Positions 45,211-53,334 of a stretch of 64,000 nucleotides of DNA are shown piece after piece. The position numbers were made by a program, and so were the translations under genes. The notes under the pieces are model-generated. The model had not been told where the DNA came from, made no database searches, and was given only the letters and a program-made list of their open reading frames with translations. Source of the DNA: CBDDBH01 sp965225625 (GTDB lineage Bacteria > Pseudomonadota > Gammaproteobacteria > JADZEE01); NCBI GenBank assembly GCA_965225625.1, contig CBDDBH010000020.1:1-64000 (forward strand). The letters run 5' to 3'. Positions within the stretch are counted from its first letter, which is position 1, and every line of letters starts with the position of its first letter.

Positions 45211-46077
45211 ATGAAAAAGTTCGGGACGCCGCAACAGCTCAGCTGGGACTGGCGGGCCGCTGGTAATTTCATGTTTGGTGGTACTGGCAGCGCGCTGCTA
45301 TTGATGATGGCTTTGGAGACTTTTCCTGGAGTGCCGCATTTATTACCGGGACTGGTGGCACTAGCGTTAATCGGGGCTGGGTTGGGTTTGGTCTGGCTGG
45401 AAATCGGCAGGCCCTGGCGAGCTATCAATGTTTATTTTCATCCCGAAACCTCTTGGATGACCCGCGAGGGGTTGATCGCGACGGTTACCTTTGCACTCGC
45501 GCTGGTCGGCATTGGCCTGAAGGTACCGAGTATAGTCGCGTTAGCTGGCTTGTCAGGCCTTGGGTTCTTGTACTGCCAGGCGCAGATACTCAAAGCGTCC
45601 AAGGGCATCCCCGCATGGCGGGAGCCTGCCATTGTGCCGCTGATATTGACGACTGGATTGACCGAGGGTACCGGTCTGCTCTTGCTGTTGTTGTCGATCC
45701 TGGGCGACGCGCCCGGATGGCTTGCTTACACGTTGCTGGTGCTGTTAGTCGTGCGGTCGAATATCTGGCTCGATTACCGCGGCAAACTCGCAGCTTCCAA
45801 AGCAGCGCCGGCCACGATCAAGAATCTGGAAGAAATTAATAAGCTGTTTCTGGGCGCTGGCAATGCATTGCCGATCGTTCTAACGCTGCTCGCACTAGTC
45901 ATGGCCGGCGCGGCGCAGATGTTATTTGCCCTGGCTGGAGTCTGCGCTGTGTTGAGTGGCTGGTACATGAAGTTCACGATCGTCACCCGCGCTGCGCAGG
46001 TGCAGGGCTACGGCTTTGGCGAACTGCGGCGTGGACACCCACTGGGGCTCAAGTCGAAAAAATCCCAGGCTGCTTAG
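45211..46077 (+). CDS. DmsC-like polytopic membrane protein (quinone-interacting anchor)
   Basis: 288 residues with eight or so hydrophobic helices, from an ATG after GGAGGGCGGAGAAA. The sequence resembles DMSO-reductase anchor subunits (DmsC/PhsC/PadD group): NFMFGGTGSALLLMMAL, VWLEIGRPWRAINVYFHPETSW, GLTEGTGLLLLL and a terminal FGELRRGHPLG. Such subunits pass electrons between quinones and an iron-sulfur subunit. Here no molybdo-catalytic or Fe-S subunit is adjacent. Its stop overlaps the stop of the convergent thiolase gene by four bases. Confidence 0.78.
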   Translation: MKKFGTPQQLSWDWRAAGNFMFGGTGSALLLMMALETFPGVPHLLPGLVALALIGAGLGLVWLEIGRPWRAINVYFHPETSWMTREGLIATVTFALALVGIGLKVPSIVALAGLSGLGFLYCQAQILKASKGIPAWREPAIVPLILTTGLTEGTGLLLLLLSILGDAPGWLAYTLLVLLVVRSNIWLDYRGKLAASKAAPATIKNLEEINKLFLGAGNALPIVLTLLALVMAGAAQMLFALAGVCAVLSGWYMKFTIVTRAAQVQGYGFGELRRGHPLGLKSKKSQAA

Positions 46078-47258
46078 GCAACCTCGAACAGACCGGCGGC
46101 ACCCTGGCCACCGCCGACGCACATCGTGATAATCACGAACTTCACGCCGCGCCGCTTACCTTCAATCAGGGCATGGCCAATCATGCGAGTACCTGACATG
46201 CCATAGGGATGGCCGACGGCGATCGCCCCGCCATTGACGTTCAGCAGTTCGTTGGGAATGCCCAGCTCATCGCGGCAATACAAAGTCTGCACTGCGAAAG
46301 CTTCGTTCAGTTCCCACAAGCCGATGTCATCGGTTTTCAAACCATTTTTTTGCAACAACTTCGGCACAGCAAATACCGGTCCGATACCCATTTCATCGGG
46401 ATCGGTGCCTGCCACCGCCATTCCGCGGTAAATCCCAAGTGGCTTTATGCCGCGCTGTTCGGCAAGCTTGCCGTCCATCACAACGCAGGCCGCGGCACCA
46501 TCGGACAGCTGACTGGCGTTGCCCGCCGTCACTGTGCCGCCTTCGATGACCGCATTCAGACTCGCCAGGCCCTCGGCATTGGTTTCCGGCCGATTGCCTT
46601 CGTCCTTCTCCAATAACACGTCCTGATAAGAAACTTCTTTGGTTTCTCTATCGACGATGATCTTCACCGATGGCAGCGCTACTATTTCCGCATCGAACTT
46701 GCCGGCGGCCTGTGCCGCGGCGGTTCGTTGTTGACTCTGCAATCCGTATTCATCCTGGGCGTCGCGGCTCACCGAATAACGTTTCGCAACTACCTCGGCG
46801 GTCTGCAGCATGGGCATATAGGCGTTGCCGTTAACCTTCAACACGTTCTCGTCCATGGTGTCGCCCATCATTTTGAATATGTCGTTTTGTACCAGACTGA
46901 TCGATTCCAGCCCGGCGCTGACGACGACAGACATCCCGTCATACAGTATCTGCTTGGCGGCCGTGGCCACCGACATAAGACCGGATGAACATTGGCGATC
47001 GATACTCATTCCACCCGCGGTTACCGGCAGGCCGGCGGCCAGGGACGCAGTTCTGCCGATGTTCCAACCGCTGGTGCCGGCCTGCAGCGCACAGCCAACG
47101 ATGACATCATCGACTTCCGCTGCATCGATTCCCGCGCGCTGTACGGCTTCGCGGATGGCGTGACCGCCCATGGTCGGCGCTTTGGTATTGTTGAATGCAC
47201 CGCGATAGGCTCGACCGATCGGTGTGCGCGCCGTTGATACGATTACTGCATCCGCCAT
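46074..47258 (-). CDS. Thiolase (acetyl-CoA C-acyltransferase)
   Basis: A 394-residue degradative-type thiolase. The nucleophilic Cys is in DRQCSSGL (about residue 90), the catalytic His in GGAIAVGHPYGMSG (about 350) and the second Cys in MCVGGGQGAAG (about 380). The ATG is preceded by GAGGA. It would release acetyl-CoA from a 3-ketoacyl-CoA at the end of beta-oxidation or aromatic degradation. It is separated from ald by a terminator hairpin. Confidence 0.93.
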   Translation of the reverse strand: MADAVIVSTARTPIGRAYRGAFNNTKAPTMGGHAIREAVQRAGIDAAEVDDVIVGCALQAGTSGWNIGRTASLAAGLPVTAGGMSIDRQCSSGLMSVATAAKQILYDGMSVVVSAGLESISLVQNDIFKMMGDTMDENVLKVNGNAYMPMLQTAEVVAKRYSVSRDAQDEYGLQSQQRTAAAQAAGKFDAEIVALPSVKIIVDRETKEVSYQDVLLEKDEGNRPETNAEGLASLNAVIEGGTVTAGNASQLSDGAAACVVMDGKLAEQRGIKPLGIYRGMAVAGTDPDEMGIGPVFAVPKLLQKNGLKTDDIGLWELNEAFAVQTLYCRDELGIPNELLNVNGGAIAVGHPYGMSGTRMIGHALIEGKRRGVKFVIITMCVGGGQGAAGLFEVA

Positions 47259-47374
47259 CTTTACGTCCTCGGGTTGTCTCGTGCGGGAATGGTAAGGCTA
47301 ACGGGCCAGAAGTACCAAGGTGGGTTGGTGAAGCGTTCGGGCGCAGGTGCGTCGGAGCTAGGTCGTTCTACTAC

Positions 47375-47412
47375 CCCTCACCCGACCGCCAGCTCTGGCG
47401 GTTGGGTGAGGG
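47375..47412 (-). terminator. Hairpin downstream of ald
   Basis: CCCTCACCCGACCGCCAG pairs with CTGGCGGTTGGGTGAGGG (one G-T), an 18-bp stem with a two-base loop, 16 bp past the ald stop. It shares its core with the hairpin at 49204-49245, so both belong to one repeat family used as terminators. Confidence 0.75.
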
Positions 47413-47427
47413 CATCCTTCGTCGCTT

Positions 47428-48549
47428 TTACGCCGCTTTCAACGCCTCGTTTGCGGGCTGGTAGTCGTAGCCTAGATCCTGCGCTACCGCTGCGTAGGTA
47501 ATGCGCCCGCGGTGCACATTCAAACCGGCCATCAGATTGGAATCCTCGATTAACGCGCGGCGATAACCTTTGTCTGCGAGCGTCGCGATAAACGGCAGCG
47601 TCGCATTATTGAGCGCAAAGGCCGAGGTCCGTGGCACGGCACCCGGCATATTCGCTACGCAATAATGGACAACGCCATCCTCGATGAAGGTCGGGTTCGA
47701 ATGGGTCGTCGGACGGCTCGTGTCTGCACAGCCACCTTGGTCGATAGCGACGTCAACCAGCACTGCACCCGGTCGCATGCGGGTCAACATCTCGCGCGAA
47801 ATCAGTTTGGGGGCTGCCGCGCCCGGCACCAGCACGGCACCGATGACAACGTCAGCACGAGCGACATAGTCTTCAAGTGAATCCCGCGTTGCATAGATGG
47901 TATTGAGCTGGCCGCCGAACTGCTCATCTAGCTCTTTTAGACGAACAATGGACTTGTCCAGTACCGTTACCTGCGCGCCCAAACCCATCGCCATACGCAC
48001 TGCGTTGGTGCCAACAACGCCGCCGCCAATAATCAACACCTCAGCCGGCGCAACACCCGGAACACCGCCGAGCAGGATCCCCGCACCGCCGTGCTCTTTT
48101 TCCAAACACTGCGCCGCCGCCTGTATAGACATACGCCCGGCGACTTCACTCATGGGCGCCAACAGTGGCAAGCTGCGCGCGGGCCCGGTCACGGTTTCGT
48201 AGGCAATTGCGACAGCGCCGGAGGCGACCAGCAACTCCGTCTGTACGGGATCGGGAGCAAGGTGCAAATACGTGAACAGCACCTGCTCTTCCCGCAGCAG
48301 CTTGCATTCCTCGGGTTGCGGTTCCTTCACTTTGACGATCAATTCGCCGGCTTGGAATACCTCGCGCGCAGATTGCAGCACCGTCGCGCCGGCCCGAATG
48401 TAAGCGTCATCGTCCACGCCGATACCCACACCGGCGTCACTTTCAACCATGACTTCATGACCGTGGGCGGTAAGCTCACGCACGCTGCTGGGCGTCATGC
48501 CTACCCGATATTCGTCGCCTTTGATCTCTTTCGGTACGCCGATCTTCAT
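47428..48549 (-). CDS. ald: Alanine dehydrogenase
   Basis: 373 residues, the family length. Motifs are MKIGVPKEIKGDEYRVGMTP at the start, the substrate-binding Lys in VKVKEPQPEE (about 74), the catalytic His in TYLHLAPDP (about 95) and the Rossmann VLIIGGGVVGTNAVRMAMG (about 170), with Asp in DVAIDQGGC (about 268). It catalyses NAD-dependent interconversion of L-alanine with pyruvate and ammonia. The start has GAGGAG. It is divergent from an Lrp-type regulator, a common arrangement in which the regulator controls ald in response to alanine. Confidence 0.95.
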   Translation of the reverse strand: MKIGVPKEIKGDEYRVGMTPSSVRELTAHGHEVMVESDAGVGIGVDDDAYIRAGATVLQSAREVFQAGELIVKVKEPQPEECKLLREEQVLFTYLHLAPDPVQTELLVASGAVAIAYETVTGPARSLPLLAPMSEVAGRMSIQAAAQCLEKEHGGAGILLGGVPGVAPAEVLIIGGGVVGTNAVRMAMGLGAQVTVLDKSIVRLKELDEQFGGQLNTIYATRDSLEDYVARADVVIGAVLVPGAAAPKLISREMLTRMRPGAVLVDVAIDQGGCADTSRPTTHSNPTFIEDGVVHYCVANMPGAVPRTSAFALNNATLPFIATLADKGYRRALIEDSNLMAGLNVHRGRITYAAVAQDLGYDYQPANEALKAA

Positions 48550-48697
48550 CTCAGCTACTCCTCACTCGCTCAACGCGAGACGGTTACTGTCTTATTCAAA
48601 GCATAGCGGTTCGGACTCAAAATTTTCTTGCAAAGATGCGGTTATAAGAGAATAATTTCGCAGATTAAGTCTGATTACTTATATTTTTCGCAATTAA
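48550..48697. promoter_or_regulatory. Shared ald/lrp-type control region
   Basis: A 148-bp AT-rich divergent region. AT-rich dyad-like sequence (CAGATTAAGTCTGATTA, 48661 on) and runs such as TATATTTTTCGCAATTAA are suitable for Lrp/AsnC binding. The regulator start at 48698 has no Shine-Dalgarno, so a leaderless or poorly initiated transcript is possible. Confidence 0.55.
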
Positions 48698-49171
48698 ATG
48701 CCACAAATTAAGTTTGACAGAGTTGATCGCGCCATCCTCCATGAGCTTCAGCTCGATGGACGCTTGTCGAATGTAGAACTGTCCAAATTGGTAAACCTGT
48801 CGGAATCAGCATGCCTACGCCGGGTACGGGCGCTGGAGCAATCCGGCGTGATTGATCGCTATGTCATGATCGTCAACCAGGCCAGTGTGGGTCGGCCGGA
48901 AAACGTGTTCGTTGAAATTACCTTAAGCCGGCAACAACAGCATGATCTGGTCGACTTCGAAAATGCCGTCACCGATGTTCCCGAAGTGATGGAGTGCTAC
49001 CTGATGGCTGGCGACGCCGATTACCTGTTACGCCTCATTGTCGCGAACGCCGCTGACTATGAGCGGATCCATAATGAGCATCTGACACGGCTGCCGGGGG
49101 TTGCGAGGGTTAGATCGAGCTTTACGTTGCGGGCGGTTACCAAACGGACGGAAGTGCCGATATTGATCTAG
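48698..49171 (+). CDS. Lrp/AsnC-family regulator
   Basis: 157 residues. The N-terminal winged helix-turn-helix (DRAILHELQLDGRLSNVELS, LSESACLRRVRALEQSGVI) is followed by a linker strand and the RAM/ligand-binding domain (VEITLSRQQQHDLVDF, VMECYLMAGDADYLLRL, LPGVARVRSSFTLRAV). Divergent from ald, which it very likely activates in the presence of alanine, as related regulators do. Ends shortly before a strong terminator hairpin. Confidence 0.93.
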   Translation: MPQIKFDRVDRAILHELQLDGRLSNVELSKLVNLSESACLRRVRALEQSGVIDRYVMIVNQASVGRPENVFVEITLSRQQQHDLVDFENAVTDVPEVMECYLMAGDADYLLRLIVANAADYERIHNEHLTRLPGVARVRSSFTLRAVTKRTEVPILI

Positions 49172-49203
49172 GTAAGATCGGTGATCGCATCCCGGATTTT
49201 ATG

Positions 49204-49245
49204 ACCCCTCATCTGACCGCCATACATGGCGGTCAGATGAGGGGT
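49204..49245. terminator. 19-bp perfect stem, bidirectional terminator
   Basis: ACCCCTCATCTGACCGCCA and its exact reverse complement flank a TACA tetraloop, between the convergent regulator and acyl-CoA ligase genes. Strong enough to end transcription from both sides, although no T-run is evident. Confidence 0.8.
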
Positions 49246-49252
49246 AAACAAA

Positions 49253-50905
49253 TTACTGATTTCGTAATTCGCGGCGCAAGATCTTGCCGCTGGCATTCTT
49301 TGGCAGTTCTTCGCGTATCTCGATTTCCCGCGGTCGCTTGTAGGCAGCGAGTTTATCTTTACAAAACTCTATCAATGCCCCGCTCTGTACATCCTCGCCG
49401 ACCTTCAAACTTACAAACGCTTTCACAGACTCACCACGATATTCATCCGCTACTCCGACCACGGCGGCCTCACGCACAGCGGGATGCGTATACAGCACAT
49501 CTTCGACTTCACGCAGCCAGACTTTGTAACCCGATGCGACGATCATGTCTTTACTACGATCGACGACGTAAAACCATCCCTGTTCATCCATGAAACCGAC
49601 GTCACCGGTACGCATATTGCCATCGGGAAGTGCGTGTGCTGTTTCTTCGGGGTTTTGCCAGTAACCGGGAATAACCATCGGTCCGGCGCTGACGAGTTGG
49701 CCGATTTCTCCAGCCGGTAGATCGTCGCCTGCTTCATCGATAACACGCACGACAACGTTACAGACTGGAACCCCTACGGAGAGCACGCCGCTTTTCTCAT
49801 CGACCGGCGCACTGCGTTGGTAGGGAACCAGATGTGTGGCAGCCGTCGTCTCGGTCATGCCATACGCGTTACGGATTTGGATGCCAAAGCGTTCGAGAAA
49901 TGCGGCTACGGCCGCCGCCGGTACCGGGGCACCGCCACTGTAAACCTTAGTCAATGATGACAAATCGTAGTTCTCGACCGCTTTCGTGTTCATAAGCGCG
50001 ATGAACGCAGTAATCGCCCCGACCGCAAAGGTAACCCGACGGCGTTCGATCATTTGCGCGGCGACCTCGGGGTCGAAACGATAGTGCAATACCAGGGGTA
50101 CGGCACTGAACATTGCGCAGCAAACGTGGCCAATCAGTCCCGTAATATGAAAAAGTGGAGCCACCGCAAGCGTCACATCTTCATCCCCAATACCCACCCA
50201 CTCGTCAATGATTTGCGCCGCAAACGCGACGTTGCCGTGCGTGTTCATGGCGCCTTTAGGCGGACCGGTTGTGCCGGAGGTATAGGTTAGCAGCGCGACG
50301 TCGGCGGCGGCCGGGGTGACAGCCGGGGAACGCTCGCCCTCGTAGCGTTTGATGAGCGCTAAGTAATCCTGCGTGTCGGCACACGACAACTTAGCCGTAT
50401 CGGCCAGCATCGCCGGTGGCGAACCGTCTAGAAAATCGAGCGCCGAAGTTGTGACAGTGTGGCGCACCTTGGTGTCGGCTATTACTTCGCGTGCAACCTG
50501 CTCGTAAAGCGGCTCCAAGGCGACCAACAGCGAGGCGCCGCTGTCCGCGAGTATCGATTGCAGTTCTCGCTGACGCAGCATCGGATTACACGATACGGCA
50601 ATCGCACCGGCTTTCCAGATAGCCACCAGCGTCAACACAAACTGTGGCAGATTTTGCAGATAAAGGGCGACGCGCTCTCCCGGGCGCAAACCCAAGTTGC
50701 GAAAACCAACCGCAAGCGCGTCACTCAAGCGATCGGCCTCGGCGTAACTGATGCTTCGATCGAAATAATAAATCGCTGCCCGCTCCGGCGCTCTTTCTAC
50801 GGCAGCGCTGAACATCGTGATCGCGTCTTGGAAACGGGGCACTATCTCGGCTGCAACGTTCTCGTCGTAAAGCGCCAACCAGGGTTTCTCGTCGTAGATG
50901 CTCAT
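49253..50905 (-). CDS. AMP-forming acyl-CoA ligase
   Basis: 550 residues with the adenylate-forming signatures: LLTYTSGTTGPPKGAMNTH (P-loop, about 207), NAYGMTETTA (about 345), FYVVDRSKDMIVASGYKVW (hinge and A8, about 440) and the catalytic Lys in PKNASGKILRREL near the end. It activates a carboxylic acid (medium/long-chain or aromatic) to its CoA ester. Lies downstream of a dehydrogenase pair on the same strand and probably belongs to the same operon. Substrate unknown. Confidence 0.92.
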   Translation of the reverse strand: MSIYDEKPWLALYDENVAAEIVPRFQDAITMFSAAVERAPERAAIYYFDRSISYAEADRLSDALAVGFRNLGLRPGERVALYLQNLPQFVLTLVAIWKAGAIAVSCNPMLRQRELQSILADSGASLLVALEPLYEQVAREVIADTKVRHTVTTSALDFLDGSPPAMLADTAKLSCADTQDYLALIKRYEGERSPAVTPAAADVALLTYTSGTTGPPKGAMNTHGNVAFAAQIIDEWVGIGDEDVTLAVAPLFHITGLIGHVCCAMFSAVPLVLHYRFDPEVAAQMIERRRVTFAVGAITAFIALMNTKAVENYDLSSLTKVYSGGAPVPAAAVAAFLERFGIQIRNAYGMTETTAATHLVPYQRSAPVDEKSGVLSVGVPVCNVVVRVIDEAGDDLPAGEIGQLVSAGPMVIPGYWQNPEETAHALPDGNMRTGDVGFMDEQGWFYVVDRSKDMIVASGYKVWLREVEDVLYTHPAVREAAVVGVADEYRGESVKAFVSLKVGEDVQSGALIEFCKDKLAAYKRPREIEIREELPKNASGKILRRELRNQ

Positions 50906-50960
50906 ATCAATTGCGTTCAGTCATCGTCAGGCCGGCTATCTTGTTTCCATCACAGGCGGA

Positions 50961-52019
50961 TCAAATAGCGGCCGCGATGGCCTTACCCAAGGACACCGTA
51001 GTCGCTTTGCCGCCCATGTCCGGAGTTAATGAGACGCGCTCGCGCAACACGGCTTCGATGGCTGCAATGATCGAGTTCGCCGCATCCGCATGCCGCAGAT
51101 GCTCCAACATCATTGCGCCAGACCAAATCTGTCCAATCGGATTGGCTATCCCTTTTCCAGCGATATCCGGTGCCGATCCGTGCACCGGTTCGAACATCGA
51201 CGGATGCCGCCGCTCCGGATTTATATTCGCCGACGGCGCAATCGCAATCGTGCCGGTACATGCCGGACCCAGATCCGAGAGGATGTCACCAAACAGATTG
51301 CTGCCGACCACAACGTCGAAATGATCCGGCATGCGCACAAAGTTTGCCGCCAGAATATCTATGTGAAATTGATCAAGCCGGATCTGAGGGTATTGCGCAG
51401 ACATCTCAACAACACGCGCATCCCAGAAAGGCATCGTAAAGCGTATGCCGTTCGATTTAGTCGCTGAGGTCACGTGTTTAGCCTCGCGTTTCATAGCCAG
51501 ATCGAAGGCGTAGCGCAGAACGCGATCGACGCCGCGCCGGGTAAACGTACTTTGTTGCACAACCGCTTCGTGTTCGGTGCCCTCGTAAAGCGTTCCGCCA
51601 ATGCTCGAATATTCGCCCTCGCAATTTTCCCGCACAACGAGAAAATCGATATCGCCCGGCTGTCTGCCGACTAACGGGCATGGAACCCCGTCGAATAAAC
51701 GCACGGGCCGCAAATTTATGTATTGATCAAATTCGCGGCGGATCGGAATCAGCAGTCCCCATAATGAGATGTGGTCGGGCACATTGGGGAAACCGACAGC
51801 CCCGAGAAAGATGGCGTCGAATGGGCGCAGTTGTTCAATGCCGTTCTCCGGCATCATTCGCCCAGTCGCAAGATAGGTTTCACACGACCAGTCGAAATGC
51901 CGCCAATCGAACTGAATATCGTACTTGCGGCCGACCGATTCCAGTACGCGTATGCCCTCGGGCACAACCTCTTTACCAATTCCGTCACCGGGGATAACTG
52001 CGACCTTCAACACGCTCAT
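50961..52019 (-). CDS. Tartrate/D-malate dehydrogenase-like (isopropylmalate dehydrogenase family)
   Basis: 352 residues, NAD-dependent beta-decarboxylating dehydrogenase. Motifs are VAVIPGDGIGKEVVPEG, the SLWGLLIPIRREFDQYINLRP segment with SLW and RPVRLF, typical of the tartrate/D-malate branch, FLVVRENCEGEYSS, and the metal/NAD region NLFGDILSDLGPACTG with PVHGSAPDIAGKGIANPIG. The reaction is oxidative decarboxylation of a 2-hydroxy diacid. Its start codon overlaps the stop of the acyl-CoA dehydrogenase gene by four bases (ATGA), so the two are translationally coupled. Confidence 0.9.
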   Translation of the reverse strand: MSVLKVAVIPGDGIGKEVVPEGIRVLESVGRKYDIQFDWRHFDWSCETYLATGRMMPENGIEQLRPFDAIFLGAVGFPNVPDHISLWGLLIPIRREFDQYINLRPVRLFDGVPCPLVGRQPGDIDFLVVRENCEGEYSSIGGTLYEGTEHEAVVQQSTFTRRGVDRVLRYAFDLAMKREAKHVTSATKSNGIRFTMPFWDARVVEMSAQYPQIRLDQFHIDILAANFVRMPDHFDVVVGSNLFGDILSDLGPACTGTIAIAPSANINPERRHPSMFEPVHGSAPDIAGKGIANPIGQIWSGAMMLEHLRHADAANSIIAAIEAVLRERVSLTPDMGGKATTVSLGKAIAAAI

Positions 52020-53176
52020 GACGCCGCCTCTGCCTCGCGGATCATATTTCGAGCGATAACCAACTGCTGGATCTGTGAGGTCCCTTCGTAAAGCCGGAAC
52101 AGCCGGACATCCCGATAAAAGCGTTCCACCGCATAGTCGGCTATGTAACCCGAGCCACCATGGATCTGAACGGCGCGGTCCGCTACCCGTCCGGCCATTT
52201 CACTGCAATGCAACTTGCAGCAGGACGCCTGCGTTCCGATCGATTCGCCCGCGTCGTAGCGTCGCGCAGCATCTTCAACCATGCATTTACCCGCATAGAA
52301 TTCGGTCTGGCTGTCCGCGAGCATCGCTTGAATAAGCTGGAAGTCCGCGATTCTCGACCCAAACTGGCGACGCTCCAGCGCGTAACGCAAGCTCTCGTCG
52401 ATAAGGCGTCGAGCCGTACCAACGCACACCGCGGACAAATGCAGGCGTCCCCGGTCCAGGACTTTCATCGCCGTTTTGAATCCCTGGCCTTCCACACTCC
52501 CGATTAGCGCATCGGCCGGCACCCGCACATCATTGAAAATCACATCGCAGGTGTGTGCGCCTTTCTGACCCATCTTTTTATCGGCTTTACCCAGCTCAAT
52601 CCCGGGCAGCGTCGCGTCGACAAGAAAAGCTGACACTCCACGCGCTCCCTCCTCCTGCGTTCCAGTGCGTGCCATCAGCGTAAACACGCCCGCCCGCCCA
52701 GCGTTGGTGATGTAGCGCTTGGTCCCATTAATGACGCATTCGTTACCGTCGCGGCGCGCACTGGTCCGCACCGCGGCTGCATCCGAGCCGACATCCGGCT
52801 CGGTCAACGCAAACGAACCAACCAGCTCACCGCTCGCCAGACGCGGCAGGTATCTGGCTTTTTGTTCTTCTGTGCCATCGATGATGATGCCCTGCGAACC
52901 AATGCCGACGTTGGTTCCAAAGGCTGAACGAAACGCCGGGGAGGTGTAGCCCAACTCCTGCGCCAACAATACCTCGTCGGCCATCGACAGTCCCAGCCCC
53001 CCATATTCCGTTGGTATGGACAAGCCGAATAGTCCGAGTTCGCGCATCTCGTCAATAACCTCTTCGGGAATGCGGTCCTCGTCTTCGACTTGCCGTTCCA
53101 ACGGCATCAGGCGTTCCCGCACGAATCGGCGTACCGCGATAATCAATTGCTCGCGTGTTTCCTGTTCGAGAGACAA
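52016..53176 (-). CDS. Acyl-CoA dehydrogenase
   Basis: 386 residues, full length. The start is TTG at 53176, seven bases after GGAGG; no better start exists. It has the FAD-binding FALTEPDVGSD (about 129) and YITNAGRAG, LDRGRLHLSAVCVGTARR, IHGGSGYIADYAVERFYRD and the catalytic Glu in LYEGTSQIQQL near the C-terminus. It introduces the alpha-beta double bond in an acyl-CoA. First gene of the operon with the tartrate/malate dehydrogenase-like and ligase genes. Divergent from the aldehyde ferredoxin oxidoreductase gene. Confidence 0.93.
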   Translation of the reverse strand: MSLEQETREQLIIAVRRFVRERLMPLERQVEDEDRIPEEVIDEMRELGLFGLSIPTEYGGLGLSMADEVLLAQELGYTSPAFRSAFGTNVGIGSQGIIIDGTEEQKARYLPRLASGELVGSFALTEPDVGSDAAAVRTSARRDGNECVINGTKRYITNAGRAGVFTLMARTGTQEEGARGVSAFLVDATLPGIELGKADKKMGQKGAHTCDVIFNDVRVPADALIGSVEGQGFKTAMKVLDRGRLHLSAVCVGTARRLIDESLRYALERRQFGSRIADFQLIQAMLADSQTEFYAGKCMVEDAARRYDAGESIGTQASCCKLHCSEMAGRVADRAVQIHGGSGYIADYAVERFYRDVRLFRLYEGTSQIQQLVIARNMIREAEAAS

Positions 53177-53334
53177 ATTCTTACCTCCGTCGTCTTGTAG
53201 TTGCGTCCGCTGTGAGAAAATCGCGCACTCGCGCGCCCCGTGCTAACTATAAGCCATTGCTCGTCGGTTTTCGGGACCGGCCAGTCGTGGTTTATGATGA
53301 CAGCACTGCGGGCATTAAAGCGTGGAGACAAGTT

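Noticed and set aside
53155..53334. 60-codon N-terminal extension of the aldehyde ferredoxin oxidoreductase
   Set aside because: Family proteins start at MGWxGxxLRVDL, and a ribosome-binding site precedes that ATG at 53335.
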